A stretch of 33,545 bases of DNA from JBJEDU01 sp051872395. GTDB taxonomy: Bacteria > Bacillota_I > Bacilli_A > RFN20 > CAG-826. Below, one piece after another: positions 24,479-33,545 of this stretch. A model generated the notes under the pieces. It searched no databases and was not told where the DNA came from. It saw nothing but the letters and a program-made list of their open reading frames with translations. A program made the position numbers and the translations under genes. The stretch lies in assembly GCA_051872395.1 (NCBI GenBank), contig JBJEDU010000020.1, positions 1 through 33,545 of the forward strand, given 5' to 3'. The first letter of the stretch is position 1. Each line of letters starts with the position of its first letter.

Positions 24479-27283
24479 TTATTTATCTTTTTTAATTTTT
24501 AATTTAATAAATCTAATTAAGACGATAATTTCATGAATGATGAGTGGAATAATTGACATTACCGCGGTAATTATCCATTCTTGCCAATCGAGATTATGAG
24601 TTTTAAACACCATCGATATTCCTGGGACTTCAATAACTATTAATTGTAAGGCAATACCGATAAAGAACGCTAAAAACATCATCCAATTTTTCTTCTTTAA
24701 AATTGAGAAGAAGGAAAGATGAATATCACTCATTCCAATCATATGGAATAATTCACCAAACGCTAAAGTGGTAAACGCCATTGTTTGCGCTTGTAATTTA
24801 ATAACTTCGTTAGTTTCATATAATGCTTTAATCGCACTGATAGAATAAGAACCATGTAACCAACCACAAGAGAAATAAGCAAGCAAGACCGCTAAAGTTA
24901 ATGCCGCACCATAACCAATAGTGATAGCCATTCCACCATTAGAGAAGAAATTCTCTTTAGGATCTCGTGGTTTTTCATTCATGATATTTTTATCTTTTTT
25001 ATCCATTCCTAAAGCAATCGCTGGCATACTATCAGTTATTAAATTAACCCATAATAAGTGAATAGCGATTAAAGGGGTTGGTAAACCTAAAATAATAATG
25101 AATAACATCGCTAATACTTCAGCGATATTACTAGATAAAAGGAATAAGACTGTCTTTTTAATGTTGGCAAAGATGTTTCTTCCTTCTTCGACAGCTTTTT
25201 CAATTGAAGCAAAGTTATCGTCGGTCAAAACCATATCAGCGGCCCCTTTAGCGACATCAGTACCAGTTATACCCATAGCAATACCAATATCCGCTGCTTT
25301 TAAACTAGGAGCGTCATTAACTCCATCACCAGTCATCGCACATATATTGCCATTAGCCTTAAAAGCTTTAACGATACTCACTTTATTTTCAGGTGAAACA
25401 CGAGCGAAAACTCTAACACTTTTAACTTTTTCTTTTAATTGTTCTTCATTTAATAAATCGATATCACTACCAGACATACATTCATCGATGGAAGAACAAA
25501 TACCTAAATCTTTCGCGATAGCGTAAGCGGTATCTTTATGATCCCCCGTAATCATTACAGTGGTAATACCCGCACCTTTAAATGCACTGACAGCAGGTTT
25601 AGCTTCTTTTCGTGGTGGGTCAATCATCGCGACAACACCAACAAATACCAAATCTTCTTCTTTTAAAGAGTCATCTTCTTTAAACGCTAAAGCTAAAACT
25701 CTTAAAGCCTTAGAAGAATAATAAGAATTTATTTTATAAATTGTTTCAATATCTTCTTTAGTGATTTTTCTTACTTTATCATCTTCATAAATATATTTTG
25801 TATGCGCTAAAATGCTATCTAACGCTCCTTTAGTAAAGATGATATGCTTATCTTCTTTTTTATGTTTGGTCGACATCATTTTTCTCACGCTATCGAAAGG
25901 AAGTTCATCAATACGTGGTAAAGTCGATTCTAATTCTTTTTTATGTAAATCAAACTCATTAGCGAAACTCACTAATGCGATTTCTGTTGGGTCACCATAT
26001 AATCCTTCATCAACCGTAGCGTTAGAGCATAATGACATTCCAGAGGCAAGCAATCTTAAATGGACATCTTTATTGTCTTTATTAAAACTTTCAGATTCAT
26101 AATATGACTTATTAGTGTACGCTCCTACTACTGTCATTTTATTTTGAGTCAATGTTCCAGTTTTATCACTACATACCACTGAAACTGCACCTAAAGTTTC
26201 AACTGATGGTAATTTTCTAACGATGGTATTAACTTTTGACATTCTTTGCATGCCGATTGATAAAACGATAGTCACTACCGCGCTGAGTCCTTCTGGAATA
26301 GCAGCGACCGCTAAAGCGATACTACTCAATATTGCTTCAATCCAAGCTTCAAAAGATGAACCGTTTCCATCGATAAAAATCCAAACGATATCAACTAATA
26401 AAACAACGACGACAATAATTAAAGTTAATATTCCTAAAAACTTCGATAATTTCGCTAAAACTTTTTGCAAAGGAGTTTCTTCTTCCTCTTCGCTTTCAAG
26501 CGCGGTCGCAATCTTACCAATTTGAGTAGACATCCCAGTTGAAGTAACAATACCTTTGCCTCTTCCATAACTAACTGGTGTGGACATGAATGCCATATTG
26601 TTTTGATCACCAATTCCAACCGATTCAGAAAAGACAATATTAGCGTCTTTTTCCACCGGCACTGATTCACCAGTTAATGATGATTCATTAGCTTTAAGAT
26701 TTATTGATTCTATTAAACGGATATCCGCACCAATTGTGTCACCTTCTTCTAAAACAATGACATCACCAATAACTAAAGAGGAAGATTTAACTTTCTTTCT
26801 TTTTCCATCTCTAATAACTGTCGTTTCAGGTGAAGATAATTTCTTTAAAGCATCCAAACTTGTTTGTGCTTTGATTTCTTGAACAGTGCCAATAATCGAA
26901 TTGAGAAGAATGACCGCTAAGATGATAATGACATCTGGCCAATCTCCAGTTTCTAAAAATGAAACTGGTAAACCAGCGTTTAAAGTTGTAATTACTTCAT
27001 AAACTGAGGTTCCAATAATAACTGCAATAGCGGCAAACAAAACGAAAATCATTGGGTTATTCATTTGTTCGAAAAAGATTCTTACCCAACTCTTTTTCTT
27101 TTTTTCTTGAAGTTTATTTTCTCCGTATTTTTCTAATCTTTTTTTGGCTTCTTCTTCGCTTAAACCATTATTCGCGTCAGTTTGAAGCGCGCTGATAGTT
27201 TGATCAATAGTTAAAGTTTCATAACTAATTGATGGCGTTTTCTTTTCAACTATTTCGTGTTTGGGCAATTTATTATTTTTCAT
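24479..27283 (-). CDS. P-type cation ATPase (P2A), probably a manganese exporter
   Basis: A 934-residue P2-type ATPase. Actuator TGES (204-207), M4 motif PEGL (330-333), phosphorylation DKTGT (D373), TGDGVNDAP hinge, M5 NIAEVLAMLF and M6 NLITDSMPA, typical of Ca2+/Mn2+ pumps. Family sequence alone would suggest calcium, but the leader carries a yybP-ykoY Mn2+ riboswitch, as does the Mn2+-exporting YoaB of Lactococcus. Export of Mn2+ (perhaps with Ca2+) is therefore the best reading. The start is ATG 27283, five bases after GGAGG; an in-frame ATG at 27295 overlaps the ribosome site and is rejected. Confidence 0.93.
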   Translation of the reverse strand: MKNNKLPKHEIVEKKTPSISYETLTIDQTISALQTDANNGLSEEEAKKRLEKYGENKLQEKKKKSWVRIFFEQMNNPMIFVLFAAIAVIIGTSVYEVITTLNAGLPVSFLETGDWPDVIIILAVILLNSIIGTVQEIKAQTSLDALKKLSSPETTVIRDGKRKKVKSSSLVIGDVIVLEEGDTIGADIRLIESINLKANESSLTGESVPVEKDANIVFSESVGIGDQNNMAFMSTPVSYGRGKGIVTSTGMSTQIGKIATALESEEEEETPLQKVLAKLSKFLGILTLIIVVVVLLVDIVWIFIDGNGSSFEAWIEAILSSIALAVAAIPEGLSAVVTIVLSIGMQRMSKVNTIVRKLPSVETLGAVSVVCSDKTGTLTQNKMTVVGAYTNKSYYESESFNKDNKDVHLRLLASGMSLCSNATVDEGLYGDPTEIALVSFANEFDLHKKELESTLPRIDELPFDSVRKMMSTKHKKEDKHIIFTKGALDSILAHTKYIYEDDKVRKITKEDIETIYKINSYYSSKALRVLALAFKEDDSLKEEDLVFVGVVAMIDPPRKEAKPAVSAFKGAGITTVMITGDHKDTAYAIAKDLGICSSIDECMSGSDIDLLNEEQLKEKVKSVRVFARVSPENKVSIVKAFKANGNICAMTGDGVNDAPSLKAADIGIAMGITGTDVAKGAADMVLTDDNFASIEKAVEEGRNIFANIKKTVLFLLSSNIAEVLAMLFIIILGLPTPLIAIHLLWVNLITDSMPAIALGMDKKDKNIMNEKPRDPKENFFSNGGMAITIGYGAALTLAVLLAYFSCGWLHGSYSISAIKALYETNEVIKLQAQTMAFTTLAFGELFHMIGMSDIHLSFFSILKKKNWMMFLAFFIGIALQLIVIEVPGISMVFKTHNLDWQEWIITAVMSIIPLIIHEIIVLIRFIKLKIKKDK

Positions 27284-27291
27284 ACAATCCT

Positions 27292-27321
27292 CCATATAAT
27301 AAATGCAGATTTATTAAATGG
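27292..27321 (-). promoter_or_regulatory. Expression platform hairpin that hides the ribosome site
   Basis: On the minus strand, CCATTTAATAAAT (27309-27321) can pair with ATTTATTATATGG (27292-27304), 12 of 13 pairs, loop CTGC. The right arm includes the first two G of the GGAGG ribosome site (27289-27293). The left arm shares CCAT with the riboswitch P1 3' strand, so ligand-stabilised P1 and this hairpin exclude each other. This predicts a translational ON switch with Mn2+. Confidence 0.6.
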
Positions 27322-27402
27322 TCTTGCTGATAAATAATTTTATCGTATAAAGCCGGGATAAACCGTGGTGACGACTTTTATACTTCGCTACTCCCCATGT
27401 CT
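27318..27402 (-). promoter_or_regulatory. yybP-ykoY (Mn2+) riboswitch
   Basis: The minus-strand leader of the P-type ATPase has the class's conserved blocks in order: GGGGAGTAGC (27387-27396), GTCGTCACCACGG (27363-27375), CCCGGCTTTAT (27347-27357) and AGCAAGACC (27320-27328). AAAGTCG can pair with CGGCTTT to form the arm that docks on the first loop. A P1 closing pair ATGG/CCAT flanks them. This class senses Mn2+ and turns on exporters. Boundaries are approximate. Confidence 0.88.
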
Positions 27403-27407
27403 TTTTT

Positions 27408-27413
27408 AGTATA
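27408..27413 (-). promoter_or_regulatory. Likely -10 box for the riboswitch-ATPase transcript
   Basis: TATACT on the minus strand, about seven bases before the riboswitch 5' end, so the transcript would begin directly at P1. The -35 (TTTCAT region) is weak and lies in an imperfect inverted repeat (27431-27461). Confidence 0.45.
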
Positions 27414-27465
27414 TATGTTTTGTGTGGTTAATGAAATATTTTATTTATCAAATATTTTCATTTAT

Positions 27466-28851
27466 TTATTTTTTATGTTTCGTTTTTTTGGAAGTGGTTT
27501 TGCCCTTTGTTTTGGGTTTGGTTTTATTATTAATTGTTAGTTTAATTTTTCCGTTTTTATTAACTTTAACTTTTGCGTGACCTTTATTTATTAAAACGAC
27601 GATGATAACAATTACAATTATCGCTAAGGCAATAACAATAATAGATAAAAGTAATTTATTTTCATTAATGAAATCTAAAATAGAAAACTCATTAGTGTCA
27701 TCATTATAAATTGGAGGGACATATTCATTACCAACATTGAGTGTATCAGTTTCCGGATTAGCGTAACATTCTCCTTCGTAATAAGTTCCATCAATATTCC
27801 AAATTAAATCAATCCATTGTGGAAAATCGATGAAAGGATTTCTATTGTGTTGATAATTATTATAAATAAGGTTATTACGATGTATTTCATATGTATCAAC
27901 TTCATCAAATTTATTCCAAGATAAAATATCAGTTAATATTCCATAAGGAGCGGGTGAAGTCGAAGTTGAGCAATCAAATCCAGTTGCAACAACATAATCC
28001 ACTAAAAGGAGATTAGGTTCTGCTTTCGTGGGCGTATAATCTTCTTGGCCGATATAGTTATATCTCGCTACCATATAGCATAATGCACGAGCGATATCAC
28101 CTTTATCAGAATCTTGTGGTTCAAAAACGATGATAGATTCATCTTCACTATGAGTATTGAATGGTGTTCCTCTTTTGTTATCTTTTAAAAAGTCATCTGT
28201 AGGATTATATGCGTTAGTTCTCACATAACCATATGAATATGCGTTATGAGCGGAAGAGTTTACGTTTGGATTAGCAGCGACTAAATGATGTAAATCAGTT
28301 CCTGCTCCTTTAATCACTTCGTCGCCTTCTAAACCAAATCCATGTGATTTAGCCCAAATATGTTCTTTATCAAATGAAACTCTAGAGGCTCCATCTTCTT
28401 TATATTTTATTGGATTTTCATCTTGATATTCTTTATTAACATAATGATGGAAAATATATGGGTTTTCAGAATATGTGTAATTATAAATTTTATTTTCAGA
28501 GGCACTATAAGTTCCATACGCTGAATCGAATTCACTTATCGGACTAGCGGTCCAATTTCTATCAGTTATTTTATAAATATAACCAATATCTGAATAATCA
28601 TAAAAAACATTATCTTGAGATAATATGGTTTTAAGATTTTTTAATAAATTTTCTCCACGACGCTCTTCACTTGATAAAGAAGATAAATAAGAATAATAAT
28701 TTCTGACTTCTGTTTCAGTATTATCATTTAAACTAATCGCGTTTGGTAAATTAACTGCCAGCGCTTTATTAAATGAATAATCATTTAAAGAAAAAGAAAC
28801 AGTAATTAATAAAGATAATAAAGTTAATAATTTTATAGGTTTGTTTTTCAT
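27466..28851 (-). CDS. Membrane-anchored endonuclease I (EndA-type, His-Me finger)
   Basis: A 461-residue exported nuclease. It has a signal peptide (about 1-32) and a nuclease domain of the endonuclease I family: DKEHIWAKSHGF (161-172, catalytic H164), TDLHHLVAANPNVNS (185-199), KGDIARALCYMVARY (250-264) and QHNRNPFIDFP (334-344, with N337). It ends with a membrane helix (about 402-422) and a very Lys-rich tail, so the nuclease faces outward while the basic tail stays inside. It would degrade extracellular DNA or RNA, for nucleotide scavenging or NET escape. It follows the 878-residue lipoprotein by 35 bases. No ribosome site precedes the ATG. Confidence 0.92.
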   Translation of the reverse strand: MKNKPIKLLTLLSLLITVSFSLNDYSFNKALAVNLPNAISLNDNTETEVRNYYSYLSSLSSEERRGENLLKNLKTILSQDNVFYDYSDIGYIYKITDRNWTASPISEFDSAYGTYSASENKIYNYTYSENPYIFHHYVNKEYQDENPIKYKEDGASRVSFDKEHIWAKSHGFGLEGDEVIKGAGTDLHHLVAANPNVNSSAHNAYSYGYVRTNAYNPTDDFLKDNKRGTPFNTHSEDESIIVFEPQDSDKGDIARALCYMVARYNYIGQEDYTPTKAEPNLLLVDYVVATGFDCSTSTSPAPYGILTDILSWNKFDEVDTYEIHRNNLIYNNYQHNRNPFIDFPQWIDLIWNIDGTYYEGECYANPETDTLNVGNEYVPPIYNDDTNEFSILDFINENKLLLSIIVIALAIIVIVIIVVLINKGHAKVKVNKNGKIKLTINNKTKPKTKGKTTSKKTKHKK

Positions 28852-28886
28852 ATATGTTATTTTTTAAATAATTATAATTATCAATT

Positions 28887-31523
28887 TTAAAAATCTATTC
28901 CACCGATAGAATTTATAATCCTAATAAATCCTCTCGAGTCTTTCATAATATAAACACAACTTCCAAACATATTATCAGGATCTAAAGCGTATCGATAGCA
29001 GACTCCTTTACTACCAGCGTAACTATAAGTAAATCCATGTTCTTCAAATACGGAAATACAATAATTGTAGCAATTATCTAACTCGCTAACGCTCGAAGGA
29101 TAAATGAAAGCATCAGTGTTGAATGTATAACCATAATCATAAAATTTATAATGGGCATCGACATCTTGTTGATAATAAATTTCCGCTTTATAATCATCAG
29201 GTAGTGTCCAATTGAATCGACCATGTTCACTGACACAATAAGAAACGAATTCATTCATATTATTTGTGTAATTTGTATATAAAGGTTCATTTCCTTCATA
29301 AATTAATATTTCAACACGATATTGGAATGTATTATGTCCTGTAAATGTATAATCGCTCGTTGGATATGAGGCGAAATCTAAGAAAGTGAATTTACCATTA
29401 TCGTTTTGTTTATAGTAAACAATATGATTTACTCCACGAGTAACATATGAATAAGCTTTTGAATACGGGTCATTAATATCTTCACGATATTGTTTATATC
29501 CAATTTCTCGATAGGCTGCTCGTAATTCTTGATAACGGTCTTCATTTAAATCCATCGTCGCAACAATCATTTTATTGTTATTATCAAAACGATGACCAGC
29601 GTATGAAGTTAAAGCGTATAGTCGATAATTATAATCATATGTGCCATCCAATTTGATAAATTCATTTGAATCAAAAAATGAAGAACAATATTGGTCAATT
29701 TTTTCATTGATAGTTTTCGACCTTATCATCGTGTCATTTCGATAGACGAACACTAATAATATTCCACTATCAGAATAAGGAACAACATCAACATAAACAT
29801 CATTATATTGATAGACATAATGAATATATCCAACTGAGAAAGAATATTGATAAGCATCAATAAAATTCATTCCTTCAAAGGAAGATACTTCATCTAAATA
29901 TTGGTTCATTTCAGAAGTTGTACAATAAATTTGATAATATAAACCGTTCGCGTTTCGTTCGCTACTTCCATAATAAGATTCAAGATAATAATTAGAAGAT
30001 TGACCAAAATGAAAGGTAACTGCAGTTTCATTTTCAATAACTGGAAAATCAACGATTGAATATTCTTGTTCCACCATTTCTTTAAACGATAAACGATGAG
30101 AAATTGTCGAATATTCACTGACATAAATATTCGCCCCAAGTCTTCCTTTGCTATTCGAAGCAAAATCAAAATAATAAATACAATCTTTCATCATCAATAA
30201 TTTTGCTTCTGTACCAAGTTCTTGATAATATCCTAATTCATCAATTTCTTGTAATATTGATTGAATTTTTTCTTCTCCTAAAAGTGAAGGTAAAATTAAA
30301 TTCATCGTGAATATCGTGCCATTATTATCGCTGAAATAATCAGGACATATTAAATTGATAACTATATCTTCATCATAACTATCAACTTTTGGTTCGCTGC
30401 TGACATAAGCATAAGCAGTATATAAAGAACCAGAAAATATTGGATTTAAAGCAAGTAAATACGCAGCGTAGATTCCTGGTCCATTTTGATCCACTAATGA
30501 TTCTTCAGAAAACATCGGTGTTGAATAAGCTTCAGAAATTTTATTAACTTCTGCATCATAAAAATAAGGAGAATAGGAATCTTTATCATTGTATTCTGTC
30601 TTCAAACCTATTTTTCCACTGACAGAAACATAATCATAAATTTTTGGAACATAAGTTGAAGAGGATGATTTTATTACTTTCATTCCTATTGGACCAGTGT
30701 ATGTATCATCTAAAGCAATATAGAAAGACCCATCAAAATCAATATTAGTAACAATCGCCGAAATGGTTTCTTCATTATAACAAGTCTTATAATCAAATCT
30801 ATCAAAATATATCGATTTTAAATCATAAATTCTAATTTCAGTAGGTTTATTATTTTTAACCCATTCATCGTATAAATAGGTATTTTTAATACCACCTTCA
30901 CTCAATGTAAATTGTTCAGTCAATATCAAATCTGAATAGTCATCTAAATATGTTTCTCCACCATTAAACTCTTTAATACGACCATCATTATCGATACGAA
31001 TTTCAAAATAATTACAATAAGAAAACCCGTGGATTTGAAAGAAATCTTTAAAAGTGTTAGATAAATCATATCCATAACATTGATATAAAAATGGATCATT
31101 TTCATTCATGGTGAAATATGATTGATAAATAAATAATAAATCCATGAAAGTCAATTGATCGCTGACATATGAATCTAAGTAAGATGAATCTCCCACTCTT
31201 CCATGCATTGTCATTTCATAATAATCATCACCAAACGAAATAGAATATTGATGAGTAAATGAAGAATCATCATCAAGTATAATGTGACCAATAAAATTAT
31301 TGACATAACAATAATCAGTGGGTGAATATATTTCGACATAACTATAATAAGTAGAATCGACGAATTCATTTGGAGTGAAATATAAATTGTAATATTGAGT
31401 ATTGTCTATCGCAGTTTGTAAACTGACTGCTTCATTAACAAAACTAGATGAATCATTTGAATGGTTACATGAAGTTAACATCAATGTACAAGTTAATAAA
31501 AGTAATACCGATTTTTTATTCAT
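28887..31523 (-). CDS. Large lipoprotein of unknown function (878 residues)
   Basis: Lipobox LTSC (Cys 19) in a typical lipoprotein start, then an 850-residue, Tyr/Asp/Ser-rich mature part. An early segment, EETISAIVTNIDFDGSFYIALDD followed by YDYVSVSGKIG, resembles an OB-like fold, as in nucleic-acid-handling secreted proteins; tentative. The rest shows several similar Y-rich modules (YDYNYRLYALTSYAG-type stretches) that may be divergent repeats. The endonuclease I gene follows closely and is probably co-transcribed, which suggests a role in binding nucleic acid or another polymer. A weak AGGT lies before the ATG. Confidence 0.75.
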   Translation of the reverse strand: MNKKSVLLLLTCTLMLTSCNHSNDSSSFVNEAVSLQTAIDNTQYYNLYFTPNEFVDSTYYSYVEIYSPTDYCYVNNFIGHIILDDDSSFTHQYSISFGDDYYEMTMHGRVGDSSYLDSYVSDQLTFMDLLFIYQSYFTMNENDPFLYQCYGYDLSNTFKDFFQIHGFSYCNYFEIRIDNDGRIKEFNGGETYLDDYSDLILTEQFTLSEGGIKNTYLYDEWVKNNKPTEIRIYDLKSIYFDRFDYKTCYNEETISAIVTNIDFDGSFYIALDDTYTGPIGMKVIKSSSSTYVPKIYDYVSVSGKIGLKTEYNDKDSYSPYFYDAEVNKISEAYSTPMFSEESLVDQNGPGIYAAYLLALNPIFSGSLYTAYAYVSSEPKVDSYDEDIVINLICPDYFSDNNGTIFTMNLILPSLLGEEKIQSILQEIDELGYYQELGTEAKLLMMKDCIYYFDFASNSKGRLGANIYVSEYSTISHRLSFKEMVEQEYSIVDFPVIENETAVTFHFGQSSNYYLESYYGSSERNANGLYYQIYCTTSEMNQYLDEVSSFEGMNFIDAYQYSFSVGYIHYVYQYNDVYVDVVPYSDSGILLVFVYRNDTMIRSKTINEKIDQYCSSFFDSNEFIKLDGTYDYNYRLYALTSYAGHRFDNNNKMIVATMDLNEDRYQELRAAYREIGYKQYREDINDPYSKAYSYVTRGVNHIVYYKQNDNGKFTFLDFASYPTSDYTFTGHNTFQYRVEILIYEGNEPLYTNYTNNMNEFVSYCVSEHGRFNWTLPDDYKAEIYYQQDVDAHYKFYDYGYTFNTDAFIYPSSVSELDNCYNYCISVFEEHGFTYSYAGSKGVCYRYALDPDNMFGSCVYIMKDSRGFIRIINSIGGIDF

Positions 31524-31554
31524 AACATACCTACGAATTTATTATATATCTATA

Positions 31555-31585
31555 TATAAAAAAATCCCACTAAAAAGTGGGATTT
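31555..31585 (-). terminator. Terminator of the rightmost lipoprotein gene
   Basis: A 10-bp perfect stem, AAATCCCACT (31562-31571) with AGTGGGATTT (31576-31585), 26 bases after the stop; T-run on the minus strand. Confidence 0.85.
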
Positions 31586-31610
31586 AAGTTCATTTTACTA
31601 TTTCTATATA

Positions 31611-33536
31611 TTAATAGATGCCGTACATATCGTAATGTTCTTGGTTATAGTAATTATAGTAAGAAATATAACCATCTGGATCAGATTCAGAACCTTCTCT
31701 AACAGTCATATAAATATCACCTTCTTCAGTGATAGTCGCACTGACTAATTGATGTAAATAATATGGTTCTGCACCATCTTCAAGTGTGAAAGTACAAACA
31801 CCAGAATCTTTATCGACAGTGTATGTGTAATTTACTGTTTTAGAAACGACAGTTTGAAGTGAACCATCCACTACTGTTCTTTCATATAAAGTAAATACCG
31901 CACTACCAGGAGTGGATTCTGTTGCTTCTGTTACAAAGTTAACAGAATGTTGGAGATATTCTCCTTTGAAATTAATATTATAGAATGTTCCAGCAAATAA
32001 AGTTGAATAATCTGGCGCATCAACAACTTCTATTGTTACAGATTGAGTAACAGTTGATAATACAGTTGAAGTAGCGGTAAAGGTATAAGTTCCTTTTTCA
32101 GTTGGAGTAAATGTGTAATATGTATATTCATTACCAGACCAGTTAGTGAATTTACCTGTTGGTAATGTTTCTCCACTACTACAAGTAATTGTTGTGCTTT
32201 GATCAGCGGTACTTGGACTAACTGTCGCATAAATATTAATTGATTTACCCAAGTATAATGTTGATGGAACAGTACCAATTGACCAAGATGGATTTTCTGC
32301 TGTTCCTTCATTTGTCACTGTACTAAATGAAATTGTTTGTGGGTTTGGTGCGGTCGCGTTAATTGATAAAGAAATCGTATATCCGCATGCACAAGCAATT
32401 GATACTTCATACAAACCTGCTGAAGAAATAAAGAAAGAGAATGAATTACTATATGAATTAAAATAACCATTTGCTCCTTCAATAGTAAATTTTTCAAAAT
32501 CTGCAACAAATGTTGATGGATTTGGATTAACCAAAGTTAAACTTTTTGATAATCCAAAACTACCTAATTCAATAGTAACTGTTTCACCTTGGCTAATAAC
32601 ATGATCATCAAGAGCAACATCAAAAGAGACTAATTGCCATTGTGTCAATGAATAGTAAGGGAAATTCAAATCGGCAAGAACACCGAATGCTTGAGAATAA
32701 TTAACACTACTATTCGTACAAGACGCTAAATCTGGAATAGAGAAAGTATTATTCTCATCATCGATGACCACTGCAGATGAATCTGGTCGATAAAGAGTGG
32801 AAACGACAGATTTTACCGCACCAGTTGTGGAATCAAAAGAAATAGTTGCATCAGTATAAAAATAACTCATGTAAAATTCGTTACCAGAAGAATAACCGAA
32901 TTTAATAGTAAATGAGTAATCATCGACCATTTCTAACACTAAATCGTGATTAGAATCAACTAAGCCAAAAGAAACGATTTGTTTGGTAGCCGCTAAAGCA
33001 CCACGAATAGTGTTATATTCAGGATTGAGAATTCCAGAAACAAAACTATATCCATCAAAATCTTCTTCATTGACGCTTGTACTGGTGTATTTTTCTGTGC
33101 TGTTATCGTATTTGTAACATTCTGTTGTTTCGTCCGCGGTATGATAGAAATATTCAACATAATCATCGTAAGTAGATACTGTTGTTTTCTTCAATAATTT
33201 ACCGTTTTCGTTTTTGCCATATTCAATTGAAAGGTTTGAAGTTTCACCACCACCCCAAGAGTAGACTGAAGATGTAGTGACAGTGCTCGAAACAACAACT
33301 GCTTCGCTTTTTTCTGCATTTGCAATTAAATCTTCAATTTGTTCTTGAACAGTTTTTGGTTCAACTGATGTTTCTTCTGATGAAGATTCTTCAATTTCTT
33401 CAGAAGAAGTTTCTTCATTGACGCTGTCAGATGTTTCTAAAGATGTAGATTCACTAGTTGCTGGATCAACTTTCGTACAACCACTAACAAGAAGTAAAGT
33501 TACAGACAACGCCGCTAACTTTTTGAAAATTTTCAT
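31611..33536 (-). CDS. Lipoprotein with Ser/Glu-rich linker and Ig-like regions
   Basis: A 641-residue lipoprotein: lipobox VSGC (Cys 20), then a low-complexity Ser/Thr/Glu linker (about 25-62). A strand-rich globular part (65-260) follows, then regions resembling bacterial Ig-like domains. The clearest is around 415-505 (STLYLGKSINIYATVSPSTA, then TPTEKGTYTFTATSTV). A Tyr-rich C-terminus ends the protein. It probably acts as a surface adhesin or binding protein; no enzyme motif was seen. GAGGA at the very end of the window is its ribosome site, so the gene is complete. It has its own terminator. Confidence 0.82.
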   Translation of the reverse strand: MKIFKKLAALSVTLLLVSGCTKVDPATSESTSLETSDSVNEETSSEEIEESSSEETSVEPKTVQEQIEDLIANAEKSEAVVVSSTVTTSSVYSWGGGETSNLSIEYGKNENGKLLKKTTVSTYDDYVEYFYHTADETTECYKYDNSTEKYTSTSVNEEDFDGYSFVSGILNPEYNTIRGALAATKQIVSFGLVDSNHDLVLEMVDDYSFTIKFGYSSGNEFYMSYFYTDATISFDSTTGAVKSVVSTLYRPDSSAVVIDDENNTFSIPDLASCTNSSVNYSQAFGVLADLNFPYYSLTQWQLVSFDVALDDHVISQGETVTIELGSFGLSKSLTLVNPNPSTFVADFEKFTIEGANGYFNSYSNSFSFFISSAGLYEVSIACACGYTISLSINATAPNPQTISFSTVTNEGTAENPSWSIGTVPSTLYLGKSINIYATVSPSTADQSTTITCSSGETLPTGKFTNWSGNEYTYYTFTPTEKGTYTFTATSTVLSTVTQSVTIEVVDAPDYSTLFAGTFYNINFKGEYLQHSVNFVTEATESTPGSAVFTLYERTVVDGSLQTVVSKTVNYTYTVDKDSGVCTFTLEDGAEPYYLHQLVSATITEEGDIYMTVREGSESDPDGYISYYNYYNQEHYDMYGIY

Positions 33537-33545
33537 TTTTTCCTC

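Noticed and set aside
25098..26525. Plus-strand frames opposite the P-type ATPase gene
   Set aside because: They are antisense shadows of a strongly conserved coding region.
24479..27283. Calling the P-type ATPase a plain calcium pump
   Set aside because: Family motifs do not separate Ca2+ from Mn2+, and the Mn2+ riboswitch in the leader argues for manganese.

Overview
The window is AT-rich (about 30% G+C by eye) and gene-dense. It looks like a chromosomal piece of a low-G+C Bacillota/Tenericutes-type bacterium, perhaps an uncultured gut lineage near the Mollicutes or Erysipelotrichales; this placement is inference. Shine-Dalgarno sites of the GGAGG type are common and lipobox lipoproteins are abundant. 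Tryptophan is encoded by TGG and the one tRNA present is tRNA-Trp with anticodon CCA, so the genetic code is probably standard. Most stop codons are TAA.

Left part (1-6850): the start of a leftward gene, yqeY, tRNA-Trp with two terminators, and then a probable acquired defence block. The block holds an XRE-family repressor divergent from a type III restriction-modification pair (mod, res), followed by a gene fusing a BRO-N/RhuM-like domain to a Fic AMP-transferase domain. Two tandem operator-like palindromes lie between the repressor and mod. A perfect 20-bp palindrome covers the Fic start codon, and just upstream is a short degenerate copy of part of the BRO-N coding sequence.

Middle (6850-20050), mostly leftward: a six-helix membrane protein of unknown function, a PlsC acyltransferase carrying a zinc ribbon and a possible PH-like C-terminus, a small rightward lipoprotein, enolase, a three-gene operon of two related lipoproteins plus an M6-type metalloprotease lipoprotein, a diacylglycerol-kinase-like lipid kinase overlapping an M29 aminopeptidase, and an orphan 2,4-diaminopentanoate-dehydrogenase-like oxidoreductase.

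Right part (20050-33545): pyruvate kinase (leftward), a rightward operon of an acyl-ACP thioesterase and a NatA/NatB-type ABC exporter, then a leftward P-type cation ATPase. The ATPase leader carries a clear yybP-ykoY (Mn2+) riboswitch with a visible translational expression platform, which suggests the ATPase exports manganese. Further right, all leftward, are a membrane-anchored EndA-type nuclease, an 878-residue lipoprotein and a 641-residue lipoprotein with Ig-like regions.

The resident genes cover glycolysis (eno, pyk), phospholipid and acyl-chain handling (PlsC, lipid kinase, thioesterase), metal homeostasis, and a large investment in surface lipoproteins and secreted hydrolases (M6 protease, nuclease). 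That fits a scavenging, host- or community-associated lifestyle.
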